Shown here: piece after piece, positions 48,000 to 59,699 of the stretch
How the letters are laid out: the number at the start of each line of letters is the position of its first letter
Numbering within the stretch: position 1 is the stretch's first letter
From: Combretum micranthum
Taxonomy: Eukaryota > Streptophyta > Magnoliopsida > Myrtales > Combretaceae
Direction of reading: 5' to 3'
Assembly: GCA_024138025.1 (NCBI GenBank)
Contig: JAMXBD010002750.1
Location: forward strand, 102,102-166,101
Length of the DNA: 64,000 nt
The notes under the pieces: model-generated
Database searches by the model: none
What the model saw: only the letters and a program-made list of their open reading frames with translations
What the model was told of the DNA's origin: nothing
Position numbers and translations under genes: made by a program

Positions 48000-49335
48000 C
48001 AAAACTTGGCTCGTAATCTTGCTCATGATGTATACCCGATTTCTTTAAAGGGTTTAATATTCCGCTAGTGGAATTTATTCTTACTGTCCTTATGATCTCC
48101 ATCTCTTAATCTCAAGACCTTGTTACTTCTAATCTATCCAATTCTTTATCAGTCTTCGGCTTTTTCTTTCTTTCAGCTTAGAGTATTGGTTACTGTATTC
48201 ATTGTCTTTTGCATAAAAGCTTGTTCCAAGATCGTGGTCTTTTACATACTCTTAACCATTTCTTCTTCTACGTGTTCAATTCCTTTATCAAGAATGAGTG
48301 CTCAGGGTTTCTGGTGACCAAAATAAATTCCTTACCTTGATTATTCAAATATCATTTCCAAAAAGTAAACTTTATCATGATTAACGCTATATCATGCTAT
48401 CAAGCAATTCTATTCTTATGATCTCAATTATCAAGCAACGTAAGCACTTACACATTCGAGACCATTTCCCAACGTGTGTCCATGCATTGTTTAGGACCCT
48501 TTTTAACCTTGGCAACATTACCATTGTTGCGAAGATAGCTTGTTACTTTAGTCCTTGAAAACTTCGTTCCCTTTTTTATCCGTTTATGCAATTCCCTATT
48601 TGCTCCTAGGTTATCTGAGTACTTTGTTATTACTGCTGACTTTATTGGACTTTTACGTATAAACTCATGTATCCATTCTTTTCCTTCATAAAGAGTACTA
48701 GGCTTCTCAAGGTGAGACACTTAGCCTATCCATTTCTTAGTCCAAAACTCTTGTAATTACTTTCTTAGCTTTTTCTCAACTTGATTGGTGTGATGTGGTA
48801 TGGTGTTTAATCATGGGCTCGGTATTTCTTACCAAGTCAATCCTCAAAACTTACCTTTTACTTGGGAGGTGATCCCGGTAGCTCATCTTGGAAAACTTTT
48901 TAGGGAAACTTGTTGACAATGGGGATTTTGTCTAGATCGTATTTCTCCCCTCCTTACTCCTTGTATTTCCAGGTCCTCATCATCGTTCTTTTACCAACTC
49001 AATTGATCTCAGATCATGTCTTCTTAAACTTATAAATCCATCTACGAACGTTTCTTTCCTTCCCCACTCTATAATTGTTATTTTCTCACTTTGGTAGCCA
49101 AATCGTATTCTCATCGAAGATAATCCAACTTATTCTTTGTGGCTACTTATATTACTTAATTCCAATATTATAAGTTTGTTAGGAGGGGCATCCTTGAATT
49201 TTTGCAGGGGACAAACTTTTAAAATTTTCCTTATCGTCATTACTTGTGGGATTCTTTATTTTGCTTCCAGGGGTTTCACTTAATCATCCAATTGTCATAC
49301 ATTTACGAAACTAGAGAAAACACTTGATTTAGGGT
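48000..49335 (-). pseudogene. Reverse-transcriptase remnant of Tekay-like pol
   Basis: On the minus strand KVFQDELPGSPPK (48924-48861 region) matches the FPDVFPDELPGLPP lead-in of gypsy reverse transcriptase. It is followed by RSLVLFMKEKNGYMS (family: PVLFVKKKDGSMR) near 48690-48650, an NKVSSNNKV stretch near 48650, FSRTKVTSYLRNN near 48560, and FILVTRNPEHSFLIKEL (family: DILVYSRNPEEH) near 48340-48265. Frames change repeatedly and stops are frequent. Only about 1.3 kb separates gag from the polypurine tract, so protease is unrecognisable and RNase H plus integrase are deleted. The 90-codon frame 48448-48720 is part of this, not a new gene. Confidence 0.6.
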
Positions 49336-49340
49336 TAACA

Positions 49341-50235
49341 CTAACCTGTGGTCGGGTCATAGCCGTAGTTGTCCTTGTCCTCAAGGGCAGCTAACTCCAT
49401 GTCTCCATCATTCATCTCCCCACGTCTCCACTGACCTTCTAAGTCGTAGACCCTCATTCCATGCATAGAAGTTCCAACATGACTTCCACTTCCATTTCTA
49501 GTCCTCATTCTTGTTGGAGTAGGTCCTCTAGACGGTCCAGCTAATCCGATGGTGGCATTCCTCATTTACGGACATTCCTTAGCAAAGTGTCCGATTTGTC
49601 TGCATACAAAGCAAATGGAGGATGCTTTCTTTGGACACTCCCGCACTTTGTGGTTGGGGTCCCCACAAAAGTAACACTTATCTTGCAATTCAGGACATCT
49701 TTTCGGGTAGTGGGTTCCTCGACACTTCCAGCAAATTATGTTCTTTGGTGCTTCTCTTCTTCCACTAACATTTTCCCCGAAACTGCTGTTTGGCCTAAAT
49801 CTTTTTGACGGTTGACCAAAACCTGGTCCTTCATGAAATCTCTTTCCAATAACATGGATCTTCCTTTCATGAAATCTCTTTCCAATAACATGGATCTTCC
49901 TTTCTGGTGCACATGTGTTTCTCCTTTTTGCTCCTTCAACAATCCAAGCTCTTTCTACCAATTCTTGAAAATTCCTTATATCAAATTCTATCAACTTCAT
50001 TCGTAGCTCCTCGTCTAGTCCATTAAAAAAGACTTGCCTTTTGAGCTCCTTGCTATACTTGTACGAGTCAGGTGCATAATGAAGTAGTTGACTGCACTCG
50101 ATCTCATACTATTCCACCATTTTGCCTTGTTGTGCAATATTCAAGAAGTTTGAGCTATACTGAACTCGGAGGCTGCCTGGGAAGTAGTTCTCCAAAAAAT
50201 CATGCCGAAACATTTCCCAAGTGATTGGTTACATC
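49341..50235 (-). pseudogene. gag: Gag C-terminal part with three zinc knuckles
   Basis: Minus strand. From 50235 leftwards: WEMFRHDFLENYFPGSLRVQ-type text, a stop, then LLHYAPDSYKYSKELKRQVF, and from 50000 an open 144-codon frame. In that frame the knuckles are C90-C93-H97-C102 (only three residues before His), C109-C112-H117-C122 and C130-C133-H138-C143. A TAA follows ECP at 49566-49568, then MRNATIGLAGPSRG continues the same frame to 49341. Gag packages the element RNA. Three CCHC motifs in a row are more than the one usual in gypsy gag. The N-terminal parts lie at 53655-53926 and 58755-58997. Confidence 0.8.
49830..49901. repeat. Perfect 36-bp tandem duplication in gag
   Basis: Two identical 36-bp units (49830-49865, 49866-49901) give twelve repeated residues (ERKIHVIGKRFH) upstream of the zinc knuckles, in frame. 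Perfect identity points to a recent event. Confidence 0.9.
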
Positions 50236-50840
50236 TGTAAACCCCGAAAATTCTCAGTAGCTAGGAAACCCCAGGAGTTGGAAACGAAACCCTAATCCGA
50301 TCAGATTGAGATTAGTGAATGGAGCCTAGGAACCCTAAATCCGGCTTTCCTTCAGTTTCATGGTAAAATAATTATTTTGGAGTAAATGAATGTGAATTGT
50401 TGTTCCAAGGAACATTTCAAACCTTTGAAAGTTTTAGATTCGGGAATTTTTCAATTCCGGGCCTTCCCGAGCCCAATTACGGAAAAGCGTGCCCTGGGCC
50501 ACGGATTCAGAAAAGCATTCCGGACTATTCATTAGAACCGTAATTTTATAAGGATTCCAAAAATATCAATTTCATAATTTTCCGAGCTATAAAAATTACA
50601 GTTATAGCTTTTCTTGTGTTTTCGGAACAACCGGTAAAGTAGATGTCTTGTCTACTATTCACAAGTACAACCTACACTACACACTACCCATACCCTATTC
50701 TTACATCCTTACAACTACTCATTTCAATTTTCTTTCCCAAGAAATTTTGTCTTTTAAACAATTATTACATTTATTACATTTTCAATTACTAAATTACAAT
50801 TTCATTTCTTTTTCAAACTCACACACACACACACACAAGA

Positions 50841-50929
50841 GGCCGGCGCCCCTCCCTCCAATTCTCCCTCTCATTTAATTATTTTTACTTCTTTTATTAA
50901 AGCTAAACCCTAAATTATTTGATATATAC
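50841..50929 (+). promoter_or_regulatory. LTR promoter: GGCCGGCGCC plus TATA box
   Basis: Perfect GGCCGGCGCC at 50841-50850, after a CA microsatellite, and TATATAC at 50923-50929, about 72 nt apart. Confidence 0.55.
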
Positions 50930-52402
50930 TAAATGTTCTCTCTTTCTCCTCATTTCCTTCTTTTAAATTTTTCAAAAAGGGATCAAAACCCTCTCTTCTC
51001 TCCTCTCCAGTGCCGAGCAACCCCCCCCCTTCCTCTTGCAATTTCAACTTTGTTTCTTCTTCTTTCCTCCTTCAAGACTCCTTTGGTATGTATATTTAGG
51101 CCTTGTACATCCTAAATCTTGTTATGGCAAGATCATTCTTGTGTGTTTTCTCATCTAAATCCCAATGAGCATGAGCAAGGGACATGAAAACACAACTACA
51201 AGAATCTCAAGCCATCTCAAAGTGGATCTATCCTTTAAATGAGTTTTGTTTGAAATACCAACTTGTTCATGCATGTAAAGTAGTGATCTTGCACATATAT
51301 TGTTGTTCATGCCATGAGATCCATGATTTATGCATCATACTTAGTAAGATCTAAAGTTTAGATACCTACATTGTCATCTACATGCATTCATGGAGTTATT
51401 TTTATTTCATGCATTGAGGACCACAAAAATGTAGTCTTGAATATGTATAGAGATGTTAGATAGTGGATAATCACATATAGAAGGCAAGAACATTGAAAAA
51501 GGAAGGGCTTTGCTAGATATGAAAAGTTGAAAATTCGGATGAAATGGAACCCTACCTTAAAGACCCCCAAAATCAACTTTAAACTTATATTTCATAAGAA
51601 AATGAAGGGTATGTGTAATAGACATGTTGAAAGAATTATTTTCATGAGTTTAGATGAGTTTAGGCATAATAATAATGAGGAAAACAAGAGTGAAGTTAGA
51701 ATGAAAAATGTTGACTTTAAGTGTGTAGTCAAATTCGTAACTTTGTGTAATGCCTAATTAAACACTTAGTATTTAAGTCTAAAATGGATATTTTATAAGC
51801 TAAATGAGGCCCTTAGATAATGTATACATTGAAGCTCCAATTTTTAATGCATTAGACTAGATTTCCCTTAAGAAAAATGTAAGACAAGGGAAAATTGGAA
51901 AATTCGGATTTTTACAAATAGCTTATCTGAAAACATGTTTACCAAATGAAAAAGGTGAATTTTTATGCATGAATGGAGGCCATGATTATTATAGACTTTG
52001 GGAACCTATTTTTAGTTAAATAATAAGTAAATTACAAGATTAAAAACCGAAGAAACCCTAAGGAGTATAATGTGGGAAAATAACTTCTTAGAATTAGCCT
52101 TTATGAAACTTTCCCCAACACTTAGGAGTACCTAAGAGTTTATTACTACAAAAATCATCATGACTATGCACATATTGAGTTCATCACATAGCATACACAT
52201 TAGTAGTTCGTTCCCATATCATTCATGCATGAATTATCATCTAGGAATATTTTTTATCAAAGGCAAAGCAATTTTTCGAGATTGGGTCAATTGCGGGACA
52301 GAACTGATCCACTGTTCCGTGACTCTATTATTTTCAAAACTTGGAATAATATTTGAATTAGATAGATCTTTCTAAGTAGATAAGATTCGTATAAAGTTTG
52401 CG

Positions 52403-52442
52403 AAATTCCGAGTTAAAATGACCAAGTTATGGCCGTTTTAAG
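52403..52442 (+). promoter_or_regulatory. Conserved 40-nt LTR core
   Basis: AAATTCCGAGTTAAAATGAC then CAAGTTATGGCCGTTTTAAG. The same block lies at 13202-13241, 57434-57473 and 61180-61219 (plus) and at 45045-45082 and 8976-9014 (minus). Its role is unknown. Confidence 0.6.
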
Positions 52443-52944
52443 TCGGAACTTCCAAAAATAGCGAGAAATCCGAATTCAACTAGTCTAGATGTATAGTTTG
52501 ATTTAATTACATGGTGAGAGTCTTATAGGGATTATTCTTGATTGGTAGGTGATTCCGAGCAGGACGACACTAACCTCCCGATTATTATTATAAAAGTTGT
52601 GGTGCCCCATGGCCGAGTGAGTTTACTTCCACTCTCAATTAATGCTTGTGATTGTAATGTAGTGGCACTAGTGACGTAGGCAAAGATAAAAGGAATTGTA
52701 CAAGCATGTTGGGGTATGTGGGAATTAATTATGTTGTTGATTGTTGATATGTGAAATGGAGCTTAAGGTAATCGAAACTGGGTGTTAAGATATTGACTGT
52801 TTTACTAGAATCCTATGATGAATGTCTGCGAATACTTGTTTCACTTAAAAGAATTGAATTAATTACTATTCGACTCCGACTATAAATTGAGTTCATTCAT
52901 GTCACAATGGGGTTGGAGCATTTGCATTGGTTGGTTTTTCGTGA

Positions 52945-53012
52945 CTCATAAAACGAATGTGAGGTTAATCGTGATCCATAAAACGAATGTGAGGTTAATC
53001 GTGATCCATAAA
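52945..53012 (+). repeat. ~31-bp tandem repeat in family A LTR
   Basis: CATAAAACGAATGTGAGGTTAATCGTGATC-like units, about three, followed by a diverged end. The sibling LTR has units starting at 61722, 61753 and 61784 (31-bp period). Confidence 0.75.
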
Positions 53013-53654
53013 ACGAGCTTTTAATCAGTTGACCGTAAGCTTAAACGGCGTCGTACCGCAGGATTCGTTAATACTGCTAACCCGAGATGGAGGGCGCAAG
53101 TCCATCCACATATGATTTCCGTTGGTCATATGTTTGTTGATCACATTGTATGGTGCATACACTTGCTTGAATAATCACTTGCTCGAATGATTGTATTTAA
53201 TTGTGTTATGGAAGTATTACTCACTAAGCTAGTTAGCTTACGCCCCTATAGTTTCTATCTTTTGCAGCATGAGTTTATATGGCTTAGGCCAAGACAAGCC
53301 ACAGCGCAGGTACTGGAGATAGGAGTTCCTGTAGAAGTTTAATTCATTCCTTCTTGTATAGACTTCCATTGGAAACTAAGGATTCTGGATGACTGTAATA
53401 GACTGTTATTCTTTTGCGGGGGAATGCCCCTTAGCTTTTGTAAACTTTAACATATTGCGTTTTGATTTATTATCTATGGCTAATGCCTGCTTGTTAAACT
53501 GTTTAACTCCATATGTTGAAGTATTCTATTGTCGTAAAGGAACGCTTTACATCTAATAAGACTTCCGAAGGCCCCCGGGTAGGGAACTCGAGAGTCTTAC
53601 TTAGTATGTGGTGGGCTGTTACGTTTAGGATACCTTACGGGGCGTGACAACATC

Positions 53655-53926
53655 AATTCCCCTACTCATGGATTCCCACCACACACGAGCATTTAGGCGA
53701 AGCATTTAGGTTCCATAGGTTATCTTTAGGTGTTCTAGCAACTCATACGCACCGAATGACCTTTCTATTTGTGCAAGCCAATCTTCTGCCTCGTCAGGTT
53801 TGCCAAAGGCTCCATCGAAGTATCTATTACTCTTGATAAATTCCGGCAAAATGTTGTGGTATGGTCCTAGCTGTGGCGGCGATGACATGGGTACGGTATG
53901 GGTTTGCTCATTCTGTGGTGTAGGCA
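53655..53926 (-). pseudogene. gag: Gag middle part of the minus-strand element
   Basis: Minus strand: MPTPQNEQTHTVPM, then NILPEFIKSNRYFDGAFGKP and AEDWLAQIERSFGAYE, the usual start of the gypsy gag core (family: FDG...A..WL..IE..F). A TAA stop near 53706 is followed by MLRLNARVWWESMSR in the same frame. It is bounded on both sides by solo LTRs with their duplications, so it is a 272-bp island. It should join 58997-58755 upstream and 50235-49341 downstream. Confidence 0.8.
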
Positions 53927-56900
53927 TGTAAGCCCCGGAAAATTTCAGTAAATAATTCCAAGATGAATTTCGAAAATAAACTCTAGAAATCACTCTGAAT
54001 TAAAACTGAATTTCGACAAGTCCTAAATCATGAATGAATCCAAAAATTTCTTAATCATGAGAAAATGAAAATCCTTAAAAATAAAATAAGAACTTAGTGG
54101 TCTTCAAATTCAAAACCACTACGTACGAAAAATTCCATTTTAACTCCGACTTATAAAATCGGGTAATATAAACCCCAAAAACAAATTATTAAAAAGCAAA
54201 TAACAATTGACTTTTGAAAATATAACTCAATTCAAGAATTCTGAAAACATTAAGAGATATTAAATACTTACAAAGATGAAATGTAAAATAAATTTCTCAA
54301 AGTATATGTTGTATAAACATAAAATATCAGTTTCCAAATTGGCAAGGATCTAGACCAGAAAATCACCTGGAAACCCTAAGTGGAATACAATAGCTTAAGT
54401 CGGCAATCTAGCGCCTCTAATCCTAGAGGCCGAGATGTAGTTTAAATATATAGATTAGCTCATAGTAATATAAGTTTGTTTAAAAATATCAGATTGGTAA
54501 ATTTTTGACCTATTTCGAACCCATTCGGATACAGACTTCGAAAAGCGTGTCTCGGGGCTCGAGATATAAAAAATATATCAATAGTACCGTTAGACTTGTA
54601 ATTTCATAAGATTTCTAAATATATCAGTTATATAATTTTTCGGGTTATAAAAGTTACAGTTATAACCTTTTTATCGTATTTCCATTATTACCGGTAATTG
54701 ATTAGTCTTTTGCATTATTCATTTTTATTTCATTACAAAATTTTATTATTCTTAAAAGCCTTATTTTTTTTAGATAAAAATTTTATATGTTATAGAAAAT
54801 TTGTTTTTCTAACATTTAGTTTCGTTTTGGGTCTTTACGGGATCAGATTCTATTTAAGATCTGATACTAAAAATAAAATAAATTAATTTAAAATTGAAAA
54901 ATATTTTAAAAATATTTTTATTCATAAAATAATTTTTTTGATCATACCGGTACCATATTTGTTAAAATACTAAAATAATTCAAATAATAATTTAAATTTA
55001 ATTATGAAAAATCTGCTAGAAATATTTGGAATAAATTTTTTAATTTTATTTTATTTTAATTATTTATTAATAAAGTACTTTTACAACCCATACCTTTAAG
55101 TACACCTTACACATATCACTTCCTTTTCACTTCAATCTTTTTACACATTATCCCACAATTCATGGTAGATTTTTGACTCATTCATGGTTGCCATTGTCCT
55201 TTAATTTACTCCTATTTGACTAAATAATTATATTTTAATCCTTCTTCAAAAAGTTACATTACACATAATTATACAATTCAAATTTGAGTCAATTTCAACA
55301 AAACTCTCTCTCTCCTTCTATACAATTCATGTGCAGCACACACACACATTGGCTGCCTTGTTTTATTTTTTTCTTTTCTTTTATTCAATTAAAACACATT
55401 TTCTCTCTCTCCTTCATTTACTCACTTTCCCTCTTTCATTCATTAACTTTTCTCTCTCATTTTTCCTCTCTTTCTCTTCATTTCCTCTTGTTCCTCCATG
55501 AAAAACAAGCTGCCCCCTTCTTCTTCATGGCTTCCACACTTCATTCCTAAAGATTTCTAAGCAAATCTTCTTCCCAAAGCTCCATAGGTGATATAGGTAA
55601 AGTGTAATGAAGGTTTCATGCATCAAATGACCTCCATAATCTTAAAAACTTAGGATGATGCCAAAAATGAAACACTCATTTTCCTACTATTTATTATCTT
55701 GTATTACAATTATTTTCTTTTTAAAGTTGATATATATTGTAGATCTAACTTCTTATAGCTTTGATTTTCGTTTATGCCATAGATCTTGTTATTTAGGTTG
55801 TTATATTGTTTTTCTTATGATTATGCATAGATCTATCATCCACATGTCCATCTTAGTGATTAATGCATTTAAAACTAGTTTAGAAAACTAGATCTAGAGT
55901 TTTGAGTTCATAAATGCATTAGACTTTTTTTAAGTTCATGGATGATATGTGATAGCATGATGATGGTAGGAAGTTGTAGGAACTCAAGATCTATTTTATT
56001 TTCAACAAAAACAACTTTTGAAAATTAGGATGAAAAATGGAACCATATTTAGAAAAGTGGTTTTTCAACTTCAAAATGTATATTTTCATTTAAAATGAAG
56101 GGCTTAGGGTATAGACAACATAAATGAATGATTTTGATAAGTAAAGTTTAGATCTATAAGTTTAAAGTTTATTTTCATGGGTTTCATTTAGATCTATGTT
56201 CATATTATGTGTAGATCTTAGATTTGAACTTGAACAAAAGTAGAAATTCGTATTTGACAAGACCCATATTTAAAACCACTTTCCAAGTGTCAAAATGTAA
56301 TTTTTTACTTAAGAAATGAAAGGCTCTTAGGATAGGATATGTAAATGGATTTTTAAAGTTTAGATAGATTTTATCAAAGAGATAGACCAAAAATACATTT
56401 TCTAAATTCGGATCCCAACCAAGACCAATTTTTAAAACCCAATTATCAACTCCAAAACTCACGTTTTAAGTGAAAAATGAAGGGTATAGGTAATAGTATC
56501 TTTAAGGAATGATTTTTACAAGTTAAATGAGTTTAGACATGAGTAATGTGTAAAACAAGTAATGGAATAAAATGAAAAATTTTGAGTTAGTGATCAAATT
56601 GTCAAATTCGTAATTTGAGATGATACATAAGTAATCACTAGTATTTGAGCTCAAATTGTAAGTTTTATGTGTTAAATGAAGTCCTTAGACAATAGATATA
56701 GTAAAGCTTCAAATTTAATGCATTAAACAATTTTTCCCAAAGAAATCATTCAAAAAGTGGATTTTCTAAAATTCGGATTTTTGAGTAAATCATATTGGAA
56801 AACATATTTGCAAAGTGTAAAATGCAAATTTTGTGTAAGAATGAAGTATTAATGTTAATTTTGATTGCCTTAATTTCTAAAATCAAATGATTTTTACTTG

Positions 56901-58749
56901 AAGGAATCACTCAAAAAGCATTTTTGTAAAATTCGGATTATTGGAATCAACCCCACTTCAAAACATGTTTACAAAGTGTAGAATGGAAATTTTTAGTAGA
57001 AATGAAGATCATAAGTAATATATATAATGAAGACTCACAATTTTGACAAAATAATATATTTTCTTAAGTAACAAATCCAAAACAAATGGAAATGATAAAA
57101 GTAAAAACTAATTTTTCATAAGTAAGTTGTTATTATGGTCTTGCAAAATAAAAATTATAAAATTTCTTTTTGCAAAATCATCAAGATCATGCATACATTA
57201 AGCTCATCTCATGTCATTCATGTTAGGAAATCACTTACATTGCATGTATAGCTAATTTATATAGTAGGAACATTACAAACATTTACAAAACTACCTTTCG
57301 AAAGTTGAAATTGTTGCTACCCTAATCCTAATCTATCCGAACTTTTCAAAAGCTTCAAAGTTTTCAAAACTTGAAAATAATATTAGAAATAGACAGATCT
57401 TTTGAGTATATAGAAATCGATATATAAATTGCAAGATTCCGAGTTAAAATGACCAAGTTATGGCCGTTTTAAGTTGGAATTCCCGCTTAGGACGAGAATT
57501 GCGAATTTGATAGTTCGTATAAAATTGTTTGGATTAGTTTGAGTTGAAATACTTATTAAAGTATTTCTTCCTTTTTAGGAGATCCCGAAATCGACGATTC
57601 CCTGCCACCGAATTATTATTACTAGAAGACCGGTGATCCAATGGCCGAGTGAGTTTTCTCCTTGTTTTGTTACCTTGATTGTTCTTATAGTTAGTTGCAT
57701 TAGATTATAGGAATAAGATAAAAATCGATACGAATGGGGATGGGATATATGATGAGGTTGTGATGAATGTATGCTAAAGAATACTAAAGCATATCGAAAC
57801 CACGATTTGATTGGATAACTACACCGTTCATATTATTTCTGTTATGTGTATGATATTGGCTGGTCATTCTAAAGAATGTATAAATATTTTGACCTAAGCA
57901 AAAATTAAATTGATCATCCATCGCATCGGACATATTGCATTTGGTAGTGTGCTACTCTTATGCAGGTCGATCGGTATGGTCCGAGGACTCGTTTGGATAA
58001 TGAGACCCGGGATCAAAGCTCATTCATAGGAAACTAAGGTGCATCGGGGATACATTCCATGTGTGAGCCTAGCCGAGGCGAGTGCTATGAGCCGAGAGCT
58101 TGGAGACTAGCAGCAGTCGTATAGACTTCAATACCATCTCTAACCTAAGATACGGAGGGCGTAAATCCGTTCTATGTGTGGGTTTCGGATACCCATACAT
58201 AATTGCTTGCTCACGTGTTTGTTCATGCATAGCATATGATTGATTTTAACTTGCTTGTTATGGTACAGAACTAAGGAAATTCTCACTAAGCTAGTGTATC
58301 TTATGCCCCAATAGTTGTTTAAATGAATAGGTTATCTCAAGAATGCAAAGTGGGGACCGAATTGGTTGGAGCAGGGAATGACTCCGGGATTTCGACGAAG
58401 AATACGAATGTTTGAAGTTATTAGCTAGTTTTATGATTTGTCTTGTAATAGTTTATGTAGGGAAGTCTGTGGATGAATGAAATTGAAGTTGAATGAATTG
58501 TATTTTGAAGTATAGTGATTCGTATATGAAGTATAGTGGTTTATATCTAAAGTATAGTAAATTTGTATTTCTTTTACATTGTTACTCAATTGTATCAACA
58601 TAAAATGTATCATTTCGATGTGTCTCCTTTATGTGTTAGACACCTTGTACATAGTATGGAAGCCTTCGCGTGACTGAGGTGGTCATTCTTAGGCTTTAAT
58701 ATTGTGTACGGCGGACTGCCACGTTTAAGGTACCCTTCCGGGCGTGACA
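53927..58749 (+). mobile_element. Plus-strand solo LTR (family D), 4823 bp
   Basis: Runs from TGTAAGCCCCGG at 53927 to CGGGCGTGACA at 58749 with the perfect duplication AGGCA (53922-53926 and 58750-58754). It aligns with 9921-14443 from end to end, and is about 300 bp longer mostly because of an AT-rich block near 54700-55080. The GC promoter block is not recognisable here. No PBS or coding domain, so a solo LTR. Frames 55284-55550, 55655-55891 and others are chance. Confidence 0.92.
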
Positions 58750-58754
58750 AGGCA

Positions 58755-58997
58755 CTTCTACGGATGCTTGACGTTCGCTTTGGGGTGGGGTCGGAGCGGG
58801 CGCGTGCGCATTCTGGTGCTGCACAAGAATGTTCAACAATTGTGCTATCTGTTCAAGGGTGGCCTGATTGTCAATCGGTGGATTCGACGGTGGCGTAGCT
58901 TGTGGATTTGGAGGAGTAACTTCAGGTTGATTTCCTTCCCCAACTTGTTCATTTGAAGACTACTGATTGCGGTGTCGTCCTCTTCGAGTATCGCTGT
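58755..58997 (-). pseudogene. gag: Gag N-terminal part of the minus-strand element
   Basis: Minus strand from 58997: DTRRGRHRNQ, a stop, then EVTPPNPQATPPSNPP, NQATLEQIAQLLNILVQQHQ and APAPTPPQSERQAS. A basic start followed by Pro-rich and Gln-rich helical text is usual for Tekay-type gag N-termini. The start codon is not seen; the LTR at 58998 sits at or just after it. Locally GC-rich against its surroundings. The plus-strand frames 58704-58956 are shadows. Confidence 0.7.
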
Positions 58998-59593
58998 TGT
59001 AAACCCCAATATTCTCAATAGTTAGGAAACCCCAGGAGTTGGAAGCAAAACCCTAATCCGATACAGGTTGAGTTCAGTGAGAAAAGCCTAGGAACCCTAA
59101 ATCCGGCTTTCCTTCGGTTTTATAATAAAAGAAATTTTATAAAGTAAATGAAGTTGAATTATTTTTTTAAAGTACATTTTAAACCTTTGAAAGTTTTAAA
59201 TCCGGAAATTTTTCAATTTCGAGCCTTCCCGAGCTCAATTACGGAAAAGCGTGTCCCGGATCACGGATTCAGAAAAATATTCCGGAATATTCATTAGAAC
59301 CATAATTTTGTAAGGATTCCAAAAATATCAATTTCGTAATTTTCCGAGCTATAAAAATTACAGTTATAGCTTTTTTCGTGTTTTCGGAACAACCGATAAA
59401 TAGATGTCTTGTCTACTATTCACAAGTACAACTTACACCACACACTACCATACCCTATTCTTACATCCTTACAACTACTCATTTCAATTTTTTTTTTCCA
59501 AGAAATTTTGTCTCTTAATCAATTATCACATTTATTACATTTTAATTAACTAAATTACAAATATCAAAAATTTCAAAAACACACACATATTGT

Positions 59594-59699
59594 GGCCGGC
59601 GCCCCCCACCCCCCCACCCCCGCGCTTGTTTTTCCTTTCCATTTGATTTATTTTTGCAAATTTTATTCATTAATAAACCCTAATACCTTCATATATAAA
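59594..59699 (+). promoter_or_regulatory. LTR promoter: GGCCGGCGCC, C-runs and TATA box
   Basis: GGCCGGCGCC (59594-59603) runs into three C-tracts (59602-59621) that could form a G-quadruplex on the minus strand. TATATAAA is at 59692-59699, about 88 nt downstream of the GC block. Confidence 0.55.

Larger units (their letters stand above)
50236..53649 (+). mobile_element. Plus-strand solo LTR (family A), 3414 bp
   Basis: Runs from TGTAAACCCC at 50236 to GGGGCGTGACA at 53649 with the perfect duplication ACATC (50231-50235 and 53650-53654). The gag of the minus-strand element continues on both sides. It is closely similar to 58998-62432 over its full length. It carries GGCCGGCGCC at 50841-50850, TATATAC at 50923-50929 and a C10 run near 51021-51030. 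No coding region inside; frames 50648-50878, 51527-51757 and others are chance. Confidence 0.92.
43786..58997 (-). mobile_element. Minus-strand Tekay-like gypsy element, degraded
   Basis: Read on the minus strand from right to left: gag N-terminus (58997-58755), gag middle (53926-53655), gag C-terminus with zinc knuckles (50235-49341), reverse-transcriptase remnants (about 49100-48230), polypurine tract (47986-47970), 3' LTR (47969-43786). Most of RNase H and all of integrase are missing. Its 5' LTR would lie right of the window. Long LTR (4.2 kb), the ELPGSPPK reverse-transcriptase lead-in and the gag style suggest the Tekay/Del lineage. Three plus-strand long LTRs interrupt it. Confidence 0.8.

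Noticed and set aside
48448..48720. 90-codon minus-strand frame as a new small gene
   Set aside because: It lies among reverse-transcriptase motifs in neighbouring frames (RSLVLFMKEKNGYMS, FSRTKVTSYLRNN) and is best read as a frame-shifted piece of them.
43786..50235. Minus-strand element as a gag-only (TR-GAG) element
   Set aside because: Readable reverse-transcriptase pieces at 48230-48925 show pol was once present.
50648..51115. Two plus-strand frames with hydrophobic start and His/Thr repeats, like a signal peptide
   Set aside because: They are translations of a CA microsatellite and CT-rich promoter-proximal LTR sequence.
58704..58956. GC-rich plus-strand frames suggesting a gene
   Set aside because: They cross the LTR end and duplication at 58749-58754 and lie antisense to the gag N-terminus, which explains the GC content.
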